This document shows positions 48,823 to 56,053 of a stretch of 64,000 bases of DNA, piece after piece. The notes under the pieces are model-generated. The model was not told the DNA's origin. It saw nothing but the letters and a program-made list of their open reading frames with translations, and searched no databases. The position numbers were made by a program, and so were the translations under genes. Each line of letters starts with the position of its first letter. Position 1 is the stretch's first letter. Origin of the DNA: Clostridium chrysemydis (lineage in GTDB: Bacteria > Bacillota > Clostridia > Clostridiales > Clostridiaceae). The stretch is taken from the NCBI RefSeq assembly GCF_015234215.1, contig NZ_JADEKP010000001.1:186001-250000 (forward strand), in the 5' to 3' direction.

Positions 48823-49946
48823 ATATTTTCTAGTATAGATACAGTTTTATACTCTAGTTGTTTAGTTACGTGAGAATAGGTGTCCATAGTTGTAGACAAT
48901 TTAGAGTGTCCCAATCTATGTTGGATATCTTTTATATTAGCACCACCTTCTAAAAGTAAAGTTGCGTGTGTATGTCTTAAATAATGAAAAGAAAAATCTA
49001 TATTTAGCTCATTATTTATAACTCTACTTAAATACTTAAATGATCCTGTTGTTACTAAGTGACCATTTTCTTTTGTACATATAAAATCTGAATCAAAGTA
49101 ATAAATTGAATATTTTTCTTTGTTTTTTTCTTGAAATTCTCTATGTTTCTTTAATATATCTAAAAGAGTACCCCCTATGGAAATAGATCTATATGATGAA
49201 TTTGTTTTAGGAGTTCCTAATTCAAATATACCTTGTCCTTTATCTATAAGTGTTGAGTCAACAGTAAGTGTTTTATTATTAAAATCAATATTTGTCCATC
49301 TAAGCGCACAAACTTCACCGGCTCTTAAACCAGTTAGGAATGCTATCTGAAGAGGAACATGAAACGTGCTTCCAAAAGGAAAGCGATTTGTTATCTTTTT
49401 AAATTCATCTAATGTAATTGTTTTAGTATTTTTGCTGTTAGTATTAATGTTATTTATCTTTGGTATCTTTACATACTGCATAGGGTTATCCTTTATAAAT
49501 TTATAAGGATAAACAGCCATTTTTAATGAACTTGAAATTAATGACGAAAAATGGCTCAAAGAGCTTTTACTAAAACCAGCTAAATACTTAGAGTTTAAAA
49601 ATTCTTGTAGGCGTACAGGAGTTAAAGATTTTATTTTATAACTTCCTAGTTCAGGCTTTAGATGATTTTCTATTGTGCCTTTGTAGTATTGTTGTGTTTT
49701 GTATTTGCAGTTAATTTTTATATGTTGGTCAAACCAGTAATCTAAATAGTCTGAAAAAGTCAAATTGTTTTCAACTAATAAACTCCCTGAATTTTCATAG
49801 TCATTTAAAGCGTCCCTTAAAGCTTTTTGAGCATCTGATTTAGTTCTGAATCCACCTTTTTCTTTTCTTTTTCTTTTTCCATCAACTTTACCTAAATCAA
49901 AGCTGTAATACCATGTATTGCCTCTTTTTCTTATACTTCCTTGCAT
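48807..49946 (-). CDS. int: Phage tyrosine integrase
   Basis: The 379-residue recombinase inserts and excises the prophage. It has an N-terminal AP2-like arm-binding domain (about residues 1-55, IRKRGNTWYYSFDLG), a SAM-like core-binding domain (about 60-160) and the catalytic domain with Arg208 (TGLRAGE), Lys247, His321 and Arg324 (HYLRHTH), His347 (LGH) and the nucleophile Tyr357 (DTYSHV). All catalytic residues are present. The start is ATG 49946 after an AAAGGG site. A short inverted repeat (CATAC, GTATG) lies 20-35 bases upstream. Confidence 0.95.
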   Translation of the reverse strand: MQGSIRKRGNTWYYSFDLGKVDGKRKRKEKGGFRTKSDAQKALRDALNDYENSGSLLVENNLTFSDYLDYWFDQHIKINCKYKTQQYYKGTIENHLKPELGSYKIKSLTPVRLQEFLNSKYLAGFSKSSLSHFSSLISSSLKMAVYPYKFIKDNPMQYVKIPKINNINTNSKNTKTITLDEFKKITNRFPFGSTFHVPLQIAFLTGLRAGEVCALRWTNIDFNNKTLTVDSTLIDKGQGIFELGTPKTNSSYRSISIGGTLLDILKKHREFQEKNKEKYSIYYFDSDFICTKENGHLVTTGSFKYLSRVINNELNIDFSFHYLRHTHATLLLEGGANIKDIQHRLGHSKLSTTMDTYSHVTKQLEYKTVSILENIIAVK

Positions 49947-49995
49947 ATTAGTTACCCTTTCTGTGCATACTAACGAATGTATGTTCTTTAAAGTT

Positions 49996-50024
49996 TATAA
50001 AATAAACAGTTTTTAAAAACTGTG
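49996..50024 (-). terminator. Terminator between the ImmA-like gene and integrase
   Basis: The perfect 18-base palindrome ACAGTTTTTAAAAACTGT (50006-50023) is followed, on the minus strand, by TTTATTTT. Confidence 0.7.
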
Positions 50025-50029
50025 AAAAA

Positions 50030-50434
50030 TTATCTGAACTTTTTCATAAGTTCTCTAACTCTTATTGGACAATTATAATCTAAACAATCCTTTTTATATT
50101 TCATATACATGTATGTTGCAAACAAATCAGCCTGATACTCTTCTTTTATATTTAACGAGAATGTTGAATTTAAAAGAAGAGCATCTCTATGCTTCAAAAA
50201 ATAGTGGGCTAATTCGTGAAATAATGTAAAATTAAACTCTTCCTCTGATAAGTTTTCGTTTATAACAATCATTTGTTTATTAAGTGATATAAATTTGTAA
50301 AACCCATTAATATTATCTCCAAGAGGAGCTGTGGTAAATACAACTCGTTTTAAAGAGTTTGCGATATTTATGGGATTAATGTCATCAAACCTCTCAATTG
50401 TTTTATCTGCAATATTTTGTATGAATGTGTGCAT
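50030..50434 (-). CDS. ImmA/IrrE-family metallopeptidase
   Basis: The 134-residue protein carries the zinc motif HELAH (His73, Glu74, His77) in FNFTLFHELAHYFLKHRD. ImmA-type proteases cleave phage or ICE repressors after DNA damage and so trigger induction. It is immediately downstream of the repressor gene, in the same direction, as in ICEBs1-type elements. I set the start at ATG 50434, since a GGGGGG site lies about 10 bases upstream; the longer frame begins inside that site. Confidence 0.88.
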   Translation of the reverse strand: MHTFIQNIADKTIERFDDINPINIANSLKRVVFTTAPLGDNINGFYKFISLNKQMIVINENLSEEEFNFTLFHELAHYFLKHRDALLLNSTFSLNIKEEYQADLFATYMYMKYKKDCLDYNCPIRVRELMKKFR

Positions 50435-50463
50435 ATACAAAATACCCCCCATTCGTAATATAT

Positions 50464-50877
50464 TTATTTGTATTTTTGTGGTGTGAACTTAGTTTTGTTC
50501 TTTATTTTTATAGCTTCTAAAGTTGACCTTAATGCATTTTCAATAGCAAAATAATCTTCATTTGATAATTTATCTTTATTTTTTGAAAAAGCTAAAGACA
50601 TATCATCAAGAATTTTTTGAGCTTCTTTATCGATTTTATCTTGTTCCTTTATAGAAAGACATGTATTAATTTTTTCTATATTATCATCCTTAGATAATAA
50701 ATAATCAACAGTTACCCCGAAATATTCTGCTAATTTTAATAATGTCTTTCTACCTGCTGGCCGTTTGTTGCTCTCGATCATTCCTAATGTAGATTGAGCG
50801 ATTCCAAGTTTTTCTGCTAATTGAATTTGCGTTAAATGTTCTTTTTTTCTTAGTTCTTTGATTCTGTTACCTAACAA
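50464..50877 (-). CDS. Phage repressor, XRE-family HTH protein
   Basis: The 137-residue protein has an N-terminal Cro/CI helix-turn-helix (about residues 1-58, LTQIQLAEKLGIAQSTLGMIESNKR) and a helical C-terminal part without a LexA-like peptidase fold, suited to control by the adjacent ImmA-like protease. TTG 50877 is taken as start, six bases after GAGGTG; a GTG at 50886 would overlap that site. It is divergent from the Cro-like gene. Operators in the gap 50895-51077 are its likely targets. Confidence 0.87.
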   Translation of the reverse strand: MLGNRIKELRKKEHLTQIQLAEKLGIAQSTLGMIESNKRPAGRKTLLKLAEYFGVTVDYLLSKDDNIEKINTCLSIKEQDKIDKEAQKILDDMSLAFSKNKDKLSNEDYFAIENALRSTLEAIKIKNKTKFTPQKYK

Positions 50878-50901
50878 GAATATCACCTCTTTAGGATAAT
50901 T

Positions 50902-50920
50902 TTATCACAAAACAGGATAA
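50902..50920. promoter_or_regulatory. Phage operator 1 in the repressor promoter
   Basis: TTATCACAAAACAGGATAA is a 19-base dyad of the form TTATC-N9-GATAA. It covers the spacer of a minus-strand promoter: TTGCTT, 16 bases, TAAAAT. Confidence 0.65.
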
Positions 50921-50982
50921 AAGCAATAGGAGAATTTAGAATTTATGAGTAATTTGGAGAAAAACAAATTTCTTTTAGGAAA

Positions 50983-51001
50983 ATATCTCAATTTGTGATA
51001 A
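50983..51001. promoter_or_regulatory. Phage operator 3, degenerate
   Basis: ATATCTCAATTTGTGATAA matches the reverse of operator 1 at 14 of 19 positions, with one perfect half (TTTGTGATAA). It sits between the two promoters. Confidence 0.4.
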
Positions 51002-51016
51002 TTAGAAAGTTTTTAA

Positions 51017-51035
51017 TTATCCTATTTTGCGATAA
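51017..51035. promoter_or_regulatory. Phage operator 2 in the rightward promoter
   Basis: TTATCCTATTTTGCGATAA is, on the other strand, TTATCGCAAAATAGGATAA, 17 of 19 identical to operator 1. It lies in the spacer of a rightward promoter (TTTTTA 51010-51015, TAAAAT 51033-51038). Confidence 0.65.
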
Positions 51036-51058
51036 AATAGAGACAAGTTAAGATAAAA

Positions 51059-51077
51059 TTATCACAGAAGTGAATAA
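51059..51077. promoter_or_regulatory. Phage operator 4, partial
   Basis: TTATCACAGAAGTGAATAA shares the TTATCACA half-site with operator 1 and like it is preceded by GATAA two bases upstream (51052-51056), the same arrangement as at 50895-50899. Confidence 0.4.
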
Positions 51078-51104
51078 AAAATATTTTAGTAAGGAGAGAT
51101 TTAT

Positions 51105-51311
51105 ATGGGGATTCCAAAGATAAAGCTTAGAAGAATAAATGCTGGACTTGATACAGAAGAAGCGGTTGAAATTTTAAATATTTCAAAAAGTACATTTTAT
51201 AAATTAGAAAGAGGTTGGAGAAGTCCATCAGCTCAGTTAATCGCGAGAATGGCTAAAGCTTATGATTGTAAAATTGATGATATATTTAAAGATTTAAATA
51301 TAACAGGATAG
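51105..51311 (+). CDS. Cro-like XRE-family HTH protein
   Basis: The 68-residue protein is a single XRE helix-turn-helix domain (LRRINAGLDTEEAVEILNISKSTFYKLERGWRSPSA), first gene of the rightward phage transcript and divergent from the repressor. By position it is a Cro-type antagonist of the repressor, although this size is shared by other small phage regulators. Start ATG follows AAGGAGAG. Its mRNA starts near 51045, within the operator cluster. Confidence 0.85.
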   Translation: MGIPKIKLRRINAGLDTEEAVEILNISKSTFYKLERGWRSPSAQLIARMAKAYDCKIDDIFKDLNITG

Positions 51312-51322
51312 GAGGATAAGAT

Positions 51323-51520
51323 ATGAAAATTTATTCAGTAGAGGAAACAGCTAAAATTATTAAAACAAGCAAGGAGATGGTTTATAAGCTTATAAGTAAG
51401 AAAATGCTTGTTGCATTAAAATTAAAATCTTTGAAGGTTCCAGAATATGCAATAGAAGAGTTTTTTAGAAATTATCAGTTTATGGATTTAAGCGATCTTG
51501 AATCAATAAAAAGTATGTAG
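51323..51520 (+). CDS. Excisionase-like HTH protein
   Basis: The 65-residue protein has a MerR/excisionase-type winged helix: YSVEETAKIIKTSKEMVYKLISKKMLVALKL, then a basic wing and a C-terminal tail. Such proteins bind near att sites and favour excision, or act as small regulators. It starts 11 bases after the Cro-like gene with GGAGG before the ATG. Function as excisionase is plausible but unproven. Confidence 0.7.
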   Translation: MKIYSVEETAKIIKTSKEMVYKLISKKMLVALKLKSLKVPEYAIEEFFRNYQFMDLSDLESIKSM

Positions 51521-51531
51521 GAGGGAGTTTT

Positions 51532-52209
51532 ATGGACGAGCTTATAAATGTTAAAGAAATAAATGGAAATATAGTAGTTTCAAGTAGAGAAGTATCTAAA
51601 AATTTTAAAAAAGAACATTCAAAAATCACAAGAGATATTGAAAATATAATTAAAGGCCTAGCCAAAAGTGGCGACCCTTATGAAAGATTATTTATAAATA
51701 GTAGATATAAGCATCCTCAAAATAAGCAGTGGTACAAGGAATATCTTTTAACTAGAGATGGATTTAGTTTATTAGTTATGAGTTTTAATGGAAGCTTAGC
51801 TTTAAAGCTTAAAGTTAAATATATTGAAAGCTTTAATAAGATGGAAGATACGCTAAAGAGAGCCTTAAACTATTATACCTTAGATAAAAAAACTACAGCT
51901 TTAGATATAAGGATTGAAAGGCTTGAAAATAATATGACAATTGATTATGGACAACAAGAAGAAATAAATAAATTAGCTAGAAGTAAAATTCTATATGTGT
52001 TAGGAGGAAAAGAATCTAAAGCGTATAAGGAGCTAAATAAGAAGGCATTTAGTACCTTTTGGAAAGATTATAAGCGTGTAATGAATGTTAATTCATATAA
52101 AAATACTGCAGTTAAAGATCTTCCAGTAGCTAAAAGATTAATAATAGAATGGAAGGCACCGTTAGAGCTGCAATCTCTTATAAATGAGAGGAATAATTTA
52201 AATATTTAG
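51532..52209 (+). CDS. Rha-family phage regulator with ORF6C domain
   Basis: The 225-residue protein has a Rha/pRha domain at the N-terminus (VVSSREVSKNFKKEHSKITRDIENI, LLTRDGFSLLVMSFNG) and an ORF6C-type domain at the C-terminus (KLARSKILYVLGGKES, FSTFWKDYKRVMNVNSY). Proteins with such domains act as antirepressors or phage regulatory proteins. It lies in the early operon after the excisionase-like gene. The start follows GGAGGGAG. Confidence 0.85.
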   Translation: MDELINVKEINGNIVVSSREVSKNFKKEHSKITRDIENIIKGLAKSGDPYERLFINSRYKHPQNKQWYKEYLLTRDGFSLLVMSFNGSLALKLKVKYIESFNKMEDTLKRALNYYTLDKKTTALDIRIERLENNMTIDYGQQEEINKLARSKILYVLGGKESKAYKELNKKAFSTFWKDYKRVMNVNSYKNTAVKDLPVAKRLIIEWKAPLELQSLINERNNLNI

Positions 52210-52220
52210 TGGGTGGAGTA

Positions 52221-52298
52221 ATGTTTAATAAAGTTAAAAAATGCCTTGGCACCGACCAAAGTAACCAAAGCATACAAATATATTTAACAATTAGATAA
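52221..52298 (+). CDS. Very short phage ORF, 25 residues
   Basis: A frame from ATG 52221 with GGGTGGAG upstream encodes MFNKVKKCLGTDQSNQSIQI and five more residues. No family is recognisable. It fills the 150-base gap between Rha and the replication gene. The region also contains an imperfect hairpin (TGCCTTGG and CCAAAGCA), so it may be noncoding. Confidence 0.25.
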   Translation: MFNKVKKCLGTDQSNQSIQIYLTIR

Positions 52299-52362
52299 TA
52301 GCATTAAATATTATTTTCTACAAATCAAAACAAATATTTATATCTTAAAGGGTGGTATTTAT

Positions 52363-53193
52363 ATGAAATACACGGTACATGGATTACAACAAGAAAAATT
52401 AATTGAGCTTGGTTTAGATAATGATGATGCCCTTATACTATCTGTAATTAAAGATATGTATTCTAGTGCATCTATTGAATATGAAATTATAGAGGGAGAT
52501 AGATATATTTGGCTAAATCAATCTAATTTAGCCAAGCAAATCCCAATAGTTGGGTCTTTAAGAAAGATACAAAGCTGCATAAAAAATATTGAAGATATTG
52601 GGCTTATAAAAAGAAAGGTTTTATTTAGAAAGCTTGATACTAGAAAAAATATAGTAGTTAAAGGGAAATTTAGTTTTGTGTCTTTAACAAAAAGGTTTGA
52701 TTATATTACAGAATATGACCATATGAAAAGTGTTCGTAGCCCATACGAAGGAGTTTCAGAACCCCTTATGAATAATTTGCGTAACAAAGATTCTTCAATA
52801 AAACATTCTCCAGTAATAGATTCTATATATAATTATTTCCTTTCAAAAAAGATAATTAAGAGTAAAGAAATGACTTTAAAAACTGTTAAATCTATAGAAA
52901 AAGCACTTTTAAAATATAGTGAAAGTGATATTAAAAAGGCTATAGATAATTATAAAGCTGTTTTAGATGATGAAGGATATTTTTTCACTCAAAGATGGGG
53001 AATTGAAGCATTTTTAAATAAGAGCAACGGATTAGAGCATTTTACACTTGAGGGTGAGAAGTGGATTAACTATTTAGAGTACAAAAATAAGAAATACAGA
53101 GGTGAGCAAATTGGAGACAAATTCAACTGTAATAAACCAGGTTTTAGAGAATATAAGAAAGAAGTTACAGAAAGAAAAACAATCAGATTCTGA
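52363..53193 (+). CDS. Phage replication initiator-like protein
   Basis: The 276-residue protein has an N-terminal winged-helix-like part (LGLDNDDALILSVIKDMYSS, IWLNQSNLAKQIPIVGSLRKIQSCIKNIEDIGLIKR), a linker and a C-terminal helical part (FFTQRWGIEAFLNKSNGLEHF) as in phage replisome-organiser or DnaD-like proteins that recruit a helicase loader. It is upstream of a DnaC-like gene with an 83-base overlap. It lacks polymerase or primase motifs. The start follows AAAGGGTGG. Confidence 0.7.
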   Translation: MKYTVHGLQQEKLIELGLDNDDALILSVIKDMYSSASIEYEIIEGDRYIWLNQSNLAKQIPIVGSLRKIQSCIKNIEDIGLIKRKVLFRKLDTRKNIVVKGKFSFVSLTKRFDYITEYDHMKSVRSPYEGVSEPLMNNLRNKDSSIKHSPVIDSIYNYFLSKKIIKSKEMTLKTVKSIEKALLKYSESDIKKAIDNYKAVLDDEGYFFTQRWGIEAFLNKSNGLEHFTLEGEKWINYLEYKNKKYRGEQIGDKFNCNKPGFREYKKEVTERKTIRF

Positions 53194-53893
53194 TAAGGTT
53201 TGCCCTATATGTATGGGAACTGGAATGGAATTAGTTAAAGATAATGTTTATAGAAAATGTAAATGTTCTAGATTAGAACACGTAAAAGAACTTTGGAAGA
53301 GAAGTGATATGGGATATGATTTTTTAGATAAAAATTTCAAAAGTTATAATCCTGTAACAGTAGATCAAAAGCATATGAAGGATTTAGCAACAAGTTATTT
53401 TTTAGAATTTAATAATATAAAAGATTCTATAAGTAATAGCATAATGCTTTTAGGGCAGTCAGGGTCAGGAAAAACTCATCTATTAACGGCAACAGCATAT
53501 AAACTTATAGAGGAAAAAGGAATTGGTGTTGTTTATATGAGCTTTGTTGAAAGTTTAACTAAATTAAAGCAGCTTAAAGTAAATGATACTTGTAAATATC
53601 AAAAATTTATAAATAAATATAAAAATGCAAAAGTACTTTTTATAGATGATTTATTTAAAGGTAAAATAACAGAAGCTGATATTTTAATAACTTTTGAAAT
53701 AATAAATTACAGAATAAATAAAAGGTTGCCTATGATGATATCATCTGAAAGGTCTATTTTAGAACTTAAAAATTTAGATAATGCAATAGCTGGAAGAATG
53801 TTTAATGCATCTAAAAGATTTGTTATGGAAATTTGGGGAGAAAATAATGATTATAGATTAAAAAATTATTATAAGGTAACTAGGGGATTATGA
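53111..53893 (+). CDS. DnaC-like helicase loader ATPase
   Basis: The 260-residue protein has an N-terminal zinc-ribbon-like part (CPICMGTGMELVKDNVYRKCKC) and an AAA+ domain with Walker A GQSGSGKTHLL and Walker B VLFIDDLF. Phage DnaC/DnaI proteins load the replicative helicase. TTG 53111 is preferred as start, six bases after GAGGTG; GTG 53102 would lie inside that site. The first 28 codons overlap the previous gene in another frame, an unusual length of overlap. Confidence 0.85.
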   Translation: METNSTVINQVLENIRKKLQKEKQSDSDKVCPICMGTGMELVKDNVYRKCKCSRLEHVKELWKRSDMGYDFLDKNFKSYNPVTVDQKHMKDLATSYFLEFNNIKDSISNSIMLLGQSGSGKTHLLTATAYKLIEEKGIGVVYMSFVESLTKLKQLKVNDTCKYQKFINKYKNAKVLFIDDLFKGKITEADILITFEIINYRINKRLPMMISSERSILELKNLDNAIAGRMFNASKRFVMEIWGENNDYRLKNYYKVTRGL

Positions 53894-54405
53894 TGAAAAA
53901 AGAAATTTTAGAGTATTTAAATATTAATATAAATAAAATTGAAAGGCAAAATGCTTTAACTAGTGTTCTTTTAATAAGGTCAAAATTTAAAGTAGATAGA
54001 GATTATGCAAAAGATGTCTACTATGAATGGAAAAGAGCATATATGAGCGCTAAAGCTTGTGTTCCTAGTGATGAATTAGAAGTAAGTGATTTTTTTATTT
54101 CAGGGATTTGGACAAAAGAAGAGGATGAATTTTTAATGATTCATAGAAGTTATAGCAAATGTTTTTTGATGAGCAAATTAAAAAGAAGTGAAAAGTCTAT
54201 TACAAAAAGGTTAGAGAAAGTTAGAAAAGATATTTTAAATGGTGAATCTTCTTTTAAAGATGAAGAAAAGAATGATTTATTTAAATTAAGATCAAAGGGA
54301 GAAAGCTTTAAAAATATAGCAAAACAGATTGGTAAGTCAGAGGGAGAATGTAGTTTAGAGTATGTAGAAATAGTAAAAGAAAAGTTAAGAAAGGGAGTTT
54401 TATAA
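53890..54405 (+). CDS. Phage HTH protein with Myb/SANT-like motif
   Basis: The 171-residue protein contains a Trp-led segment, WTKEEDEFLMIHRSYSKCFLMSKLKRSEKSITKRLEKV (residues about 75-110), of the Myb/SANT or homeodomain-like type, and a second HTH-like stretch near the end (FKNIAKQIGKSEGECSLEYV). It may bind DNA. It overlaps the DnaC-like gene by four bases (ATGA) and the ssb gene by one base, so it is coupled to replication genes. The family name is not certain. Confidence 0.6.
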   Translation: MMKKEILEYLNININKIERQNALTSVLLIRSKFKVDRDYAKDVYYEWKRAYMSAKACVPSDELEVSDFFISGIWTKEEDEFLMIHRSYSKCFLMSKLKRSEKSITKRLEKVRKDILNGESSFKDEEKNDLFKLRSKGESFKNIAKQIGKSEGECSLEYVEIVKEKLRKGVL

Positions 54406-54746
54406 TGAATAAGGTAATTTTAATTGGGAGATTAACAAAGGACCCTGAATTAAATTTTGTTAAAGGATCAGGAGAAGCTGTTACTAAGTTTAGTTTAGCA
54501 ATTAATAGGCAGTTTAAAAAAGAAGAGGTGGATTTTATAAATTGTGTAGCTTTTAAAAAAGCAGCGTTAACTATAGGAGAATATTTTAAAAAGGGAAGTA
54601 AGATTGCCTTAGTTGGTTCTATTAGGACAAGCAGCTATACTTCTTTAGAAGGAGTTAAAAAATATAATACAGAAGTAATTTTAGATAGCTTTGAATTTGT
54701 AGAAAGTAAAGCTAAAGAATTTGAAGGAAGTCCATTTGAGGAGTAG
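54405..54746 (+). CDS. ssb: Single-stranded DNA-binding protein
   Basis: The 113-residue phage Ssb has a standard OB fold: MNKVILIGRLTKDPELNFVKGSGEAVTKFSLAINR, DFINCVAFKKAA and GSIRTSSYT. It binds single-stranded DNA during phage replication. The flexible linker is very short and the tail ends SPFEE instead of the typical acidic DDIPF, so interactions through the tail may differ from the host Ssb. Stop-start overlap (TAATG) with the upstream gene shows coupling. Confidence 0.93.
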   Translation: MNKVILIGRLTKDPELNFVKGSGEAVTKFSLAINRQFKKEEVDFINCVAFKKAALTIGEYFKKGSKIALVGSIRTSSYTSLEGVKKYNTEVILDSFEFVESKAKEFEGSPFEE

Positions 54747-54751
54747 ATTAC

Positions 54752-54982
54752 ATGAAAAAGATAAGGATTTTTATAATAGAAAATATAATTAGAGAAACCC
54801 TTGCAGAGGTTTTAATAGATGATATTAAAGATTTAGATGTAGATGATATGTTAGACATAGTAGAAAGTCATTCTAAAAATACAAAAGAAATTTTAAATTC
54901 TTTTAAAGGTTCAAAGGTATTAAGTGTTAATGATAAGAGTTTAAGTGTTTTTATAGATGAAATGGAAGAGGTTTATGAGTAG
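54752..54982 (+). CDS. Hypothetical phage protein, 76 residues
   Basis: A small acidic protein (IRIFIIENIIRETLAEVLID at the N-terminal side; then DDIKDLDVDDMLDIVES), predicted helical with no known motif. It is six bases after ssb and has a weak ribosome site. It lies in a tight run of phage genes in the same direction, which is the chief support. I do not recognise the family. Confidence 0.55.
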   Translation: MKKIRIFIIENIIRETLAEVLIDDIKDLDVDDMLDIVESHSKNTKEILNSFKGSKVLSVNDKSLSVFIDEMEEVYE

Positions 54983-54998
54983 TAAAGGAGATAAAGAA

Positions 54999-55166
54999 AT
55001 GTTATTAAGTGAGATGATAAACGGGTTAGAGGCTTTAAAAAAAGAACATGGGGATTTAGTTGTTAAAGGGTTTGATTTAGAGTTTAAAGAAGATCGTGAC
55101 ATACATGCATTGGGTGTTGTAAATAGAAATAAAGAAAATTTTACAAGGCTTGTTTTGGTTAAATAA
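54999..55166 (+). CDS. Hypothetical phage protein, 55 residues
   Basis: ATG 54999 follows AAAGGAG (54984-54990) at good spacing and is preferred over the longer frame from 54957, which overlaps the previous gene and lacks a ribosome site. The product, MLLSEMINGLEALKKEHGDL and on, with a final VVNRNKENFTRLVLVK, is a small alpha-beta protein. Short proteins with this pattern recur in phage early regions. Function is unknown. Confidence 0.55.
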   Translation: MLLSEMINGLEALKKEHGDLVVKGFDLEFKEDRDIHALGVVNRNKENFTRLVLVK

Positions 55167-55177
55167 GAGGAGTTTTT

Positions 55178-55468
55178 ATGACAGATAACGTAATTGTTAA
55201 TAAGCTTAAAAATTATAAGGTATTAAAGGTTAAAAAAAGAAATTATGAGCTCTTAGATAAAGTAGATGATGCAAAGAGTATAGAAAAAGATTTAGAAATA
55301 ATTGATAACGCATTAAATCTTTTAGAAGATACTGAAAAGAAAATAATAATTTATAGATATATAGATAATGCAAGTTGGAAAGTTATATCTCAAAAAATAA
55401 ATTTATCTGAAAGCAGATGTTACCAAATAAGAAAAATAGCTTGCAGTAAGTTAAAAGAAATATTATAA
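55178..55468 (+). CDS. ArpU/sigma-70 region 4-like phage late regulator
   Basis: The 96-residue protein has a C-terminal sigma region 4-type helix-turn-helix (LEDTEKKIIIYRYIDNASWKVISQKINLSESRCYQIRKIACSKLKEIL). Such proteins activate late phage transcription in Gram-positive phages (ArpU type) or act as phage sigma-like factors. Its place at the end of the early region fits. It starts after AAGAGGAG and is followed by a terminator. Confidence 0.75.
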   Translation: MTDNVIVNKLKNYKVLKVKKRNYELLDKVDDAKSIEKDLEIIDNALNLLEDTEKKIIIYRYIDNASWKVISQKINLSESRCYQIRKIACSKLKEIL

Positions 55469-55471
55469 ATC

Positions 55472-55525
55472 TAAAATAGTGTAGTAAAGCAATAGATTAA
55501 TTATAGTTTTATTGCACTATTTTTA
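55472..55525 (+). terminator. Terminator closing the early phage region
   Basis: AAAATAGTG with GCAATA pairs with TATTGC and ACTATTTTT around an AT-rich loop; a bulge splits the stem. It ends in T. Confidence 0.6.
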
Positions 55526-55627
55526 TGTTAGTATGTATTACATAAATAAGAAATAGTTAGAAAAGTAATATAAAAGTTCCCCTTAAATGGGTTGGGGTAA
55601 ACTATATCTAAAAATAGGTGATGAAGC

Positions 55628-56014
55628 TTGAAAGTTAATAAAAAGAGAGACAGAATTAAGGATTTATACATAAGAGGATATAATTCTAAACAGATTTCTG
55701 AAATTATAAACTATGAAAATAGAGATAACTTAGAGTTTAAAAAAACTAATAGAGAAGCTGTAAAAAAGTATGTATATAAATATTTTAAAGAATATAAAGA
55801 CATACATTTAAAAAATGCGGTTAGCAAGAAGGAAGCATTAAAGGCTGTAAATTATGAAAGCAAAAGATATTTAAGTGATAAATCATTTATATTAAAAAAT
55901 AGAAGTGCATATTATACTAAATTAAACGGAGATATAGTACTAAAAGATGAGATGAAAGATTTTTCTACAATCGATATGCCTAAAATATTAAAAAACGAGA
56001 ATAAGAGCCTGTAG
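55628..56014 (+). CDS. Hypothetical phage DNA-binding protein, 128 residues
   Basis: A basic protein with an N-terminal HTH-like segment (RIKDLYIRGYNSKQISEIINYENRDNLEF) and a Lys-rich middle. TTG 55628 is the start, seven bases after AGGTG. It lies between two terminators, in the zone where late transcription should begin, so a role in late regulation is possible. The family is not recognised. The stop codon is inside the loop of the following terminator. Confidence 0.6.
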   Translation: MKVNKKRDRIKDLYIRGYNSKQISEIINYENRDNLEFKKTNREAVKKYVYKYFKEYKDIHLKNAVSKKEALKAVNYESKRYLSDKSFILKNRSAYYTKLNGDIVLKDEMKDFSTIDMPKILKNENKSL

Positions 56015-56026
56015 GCTCTTTTTTTT
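56003..56026 (+). terminator. Intrinsic terminator before the recombinase gene
   Basis: AAGAGCC (56003-56009) pairs with GGCTCTT (56014-56020) over a TGTA loop, followed by eight T. The stop codon of the preceding gene overlaps the loop. Confidence 0.9.
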
Positions 56027-56053
56027 GCAGCTAAAATGGAGGTGGAATATTTT

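Noticed and set aside
54957-54998. Longer N-terminus for the 55-residue phage protein
   Set aside because: The extension overlaps the previous gene and has no ribosome site, whereas ATG 54999 has AAAGGAG at the right distance.
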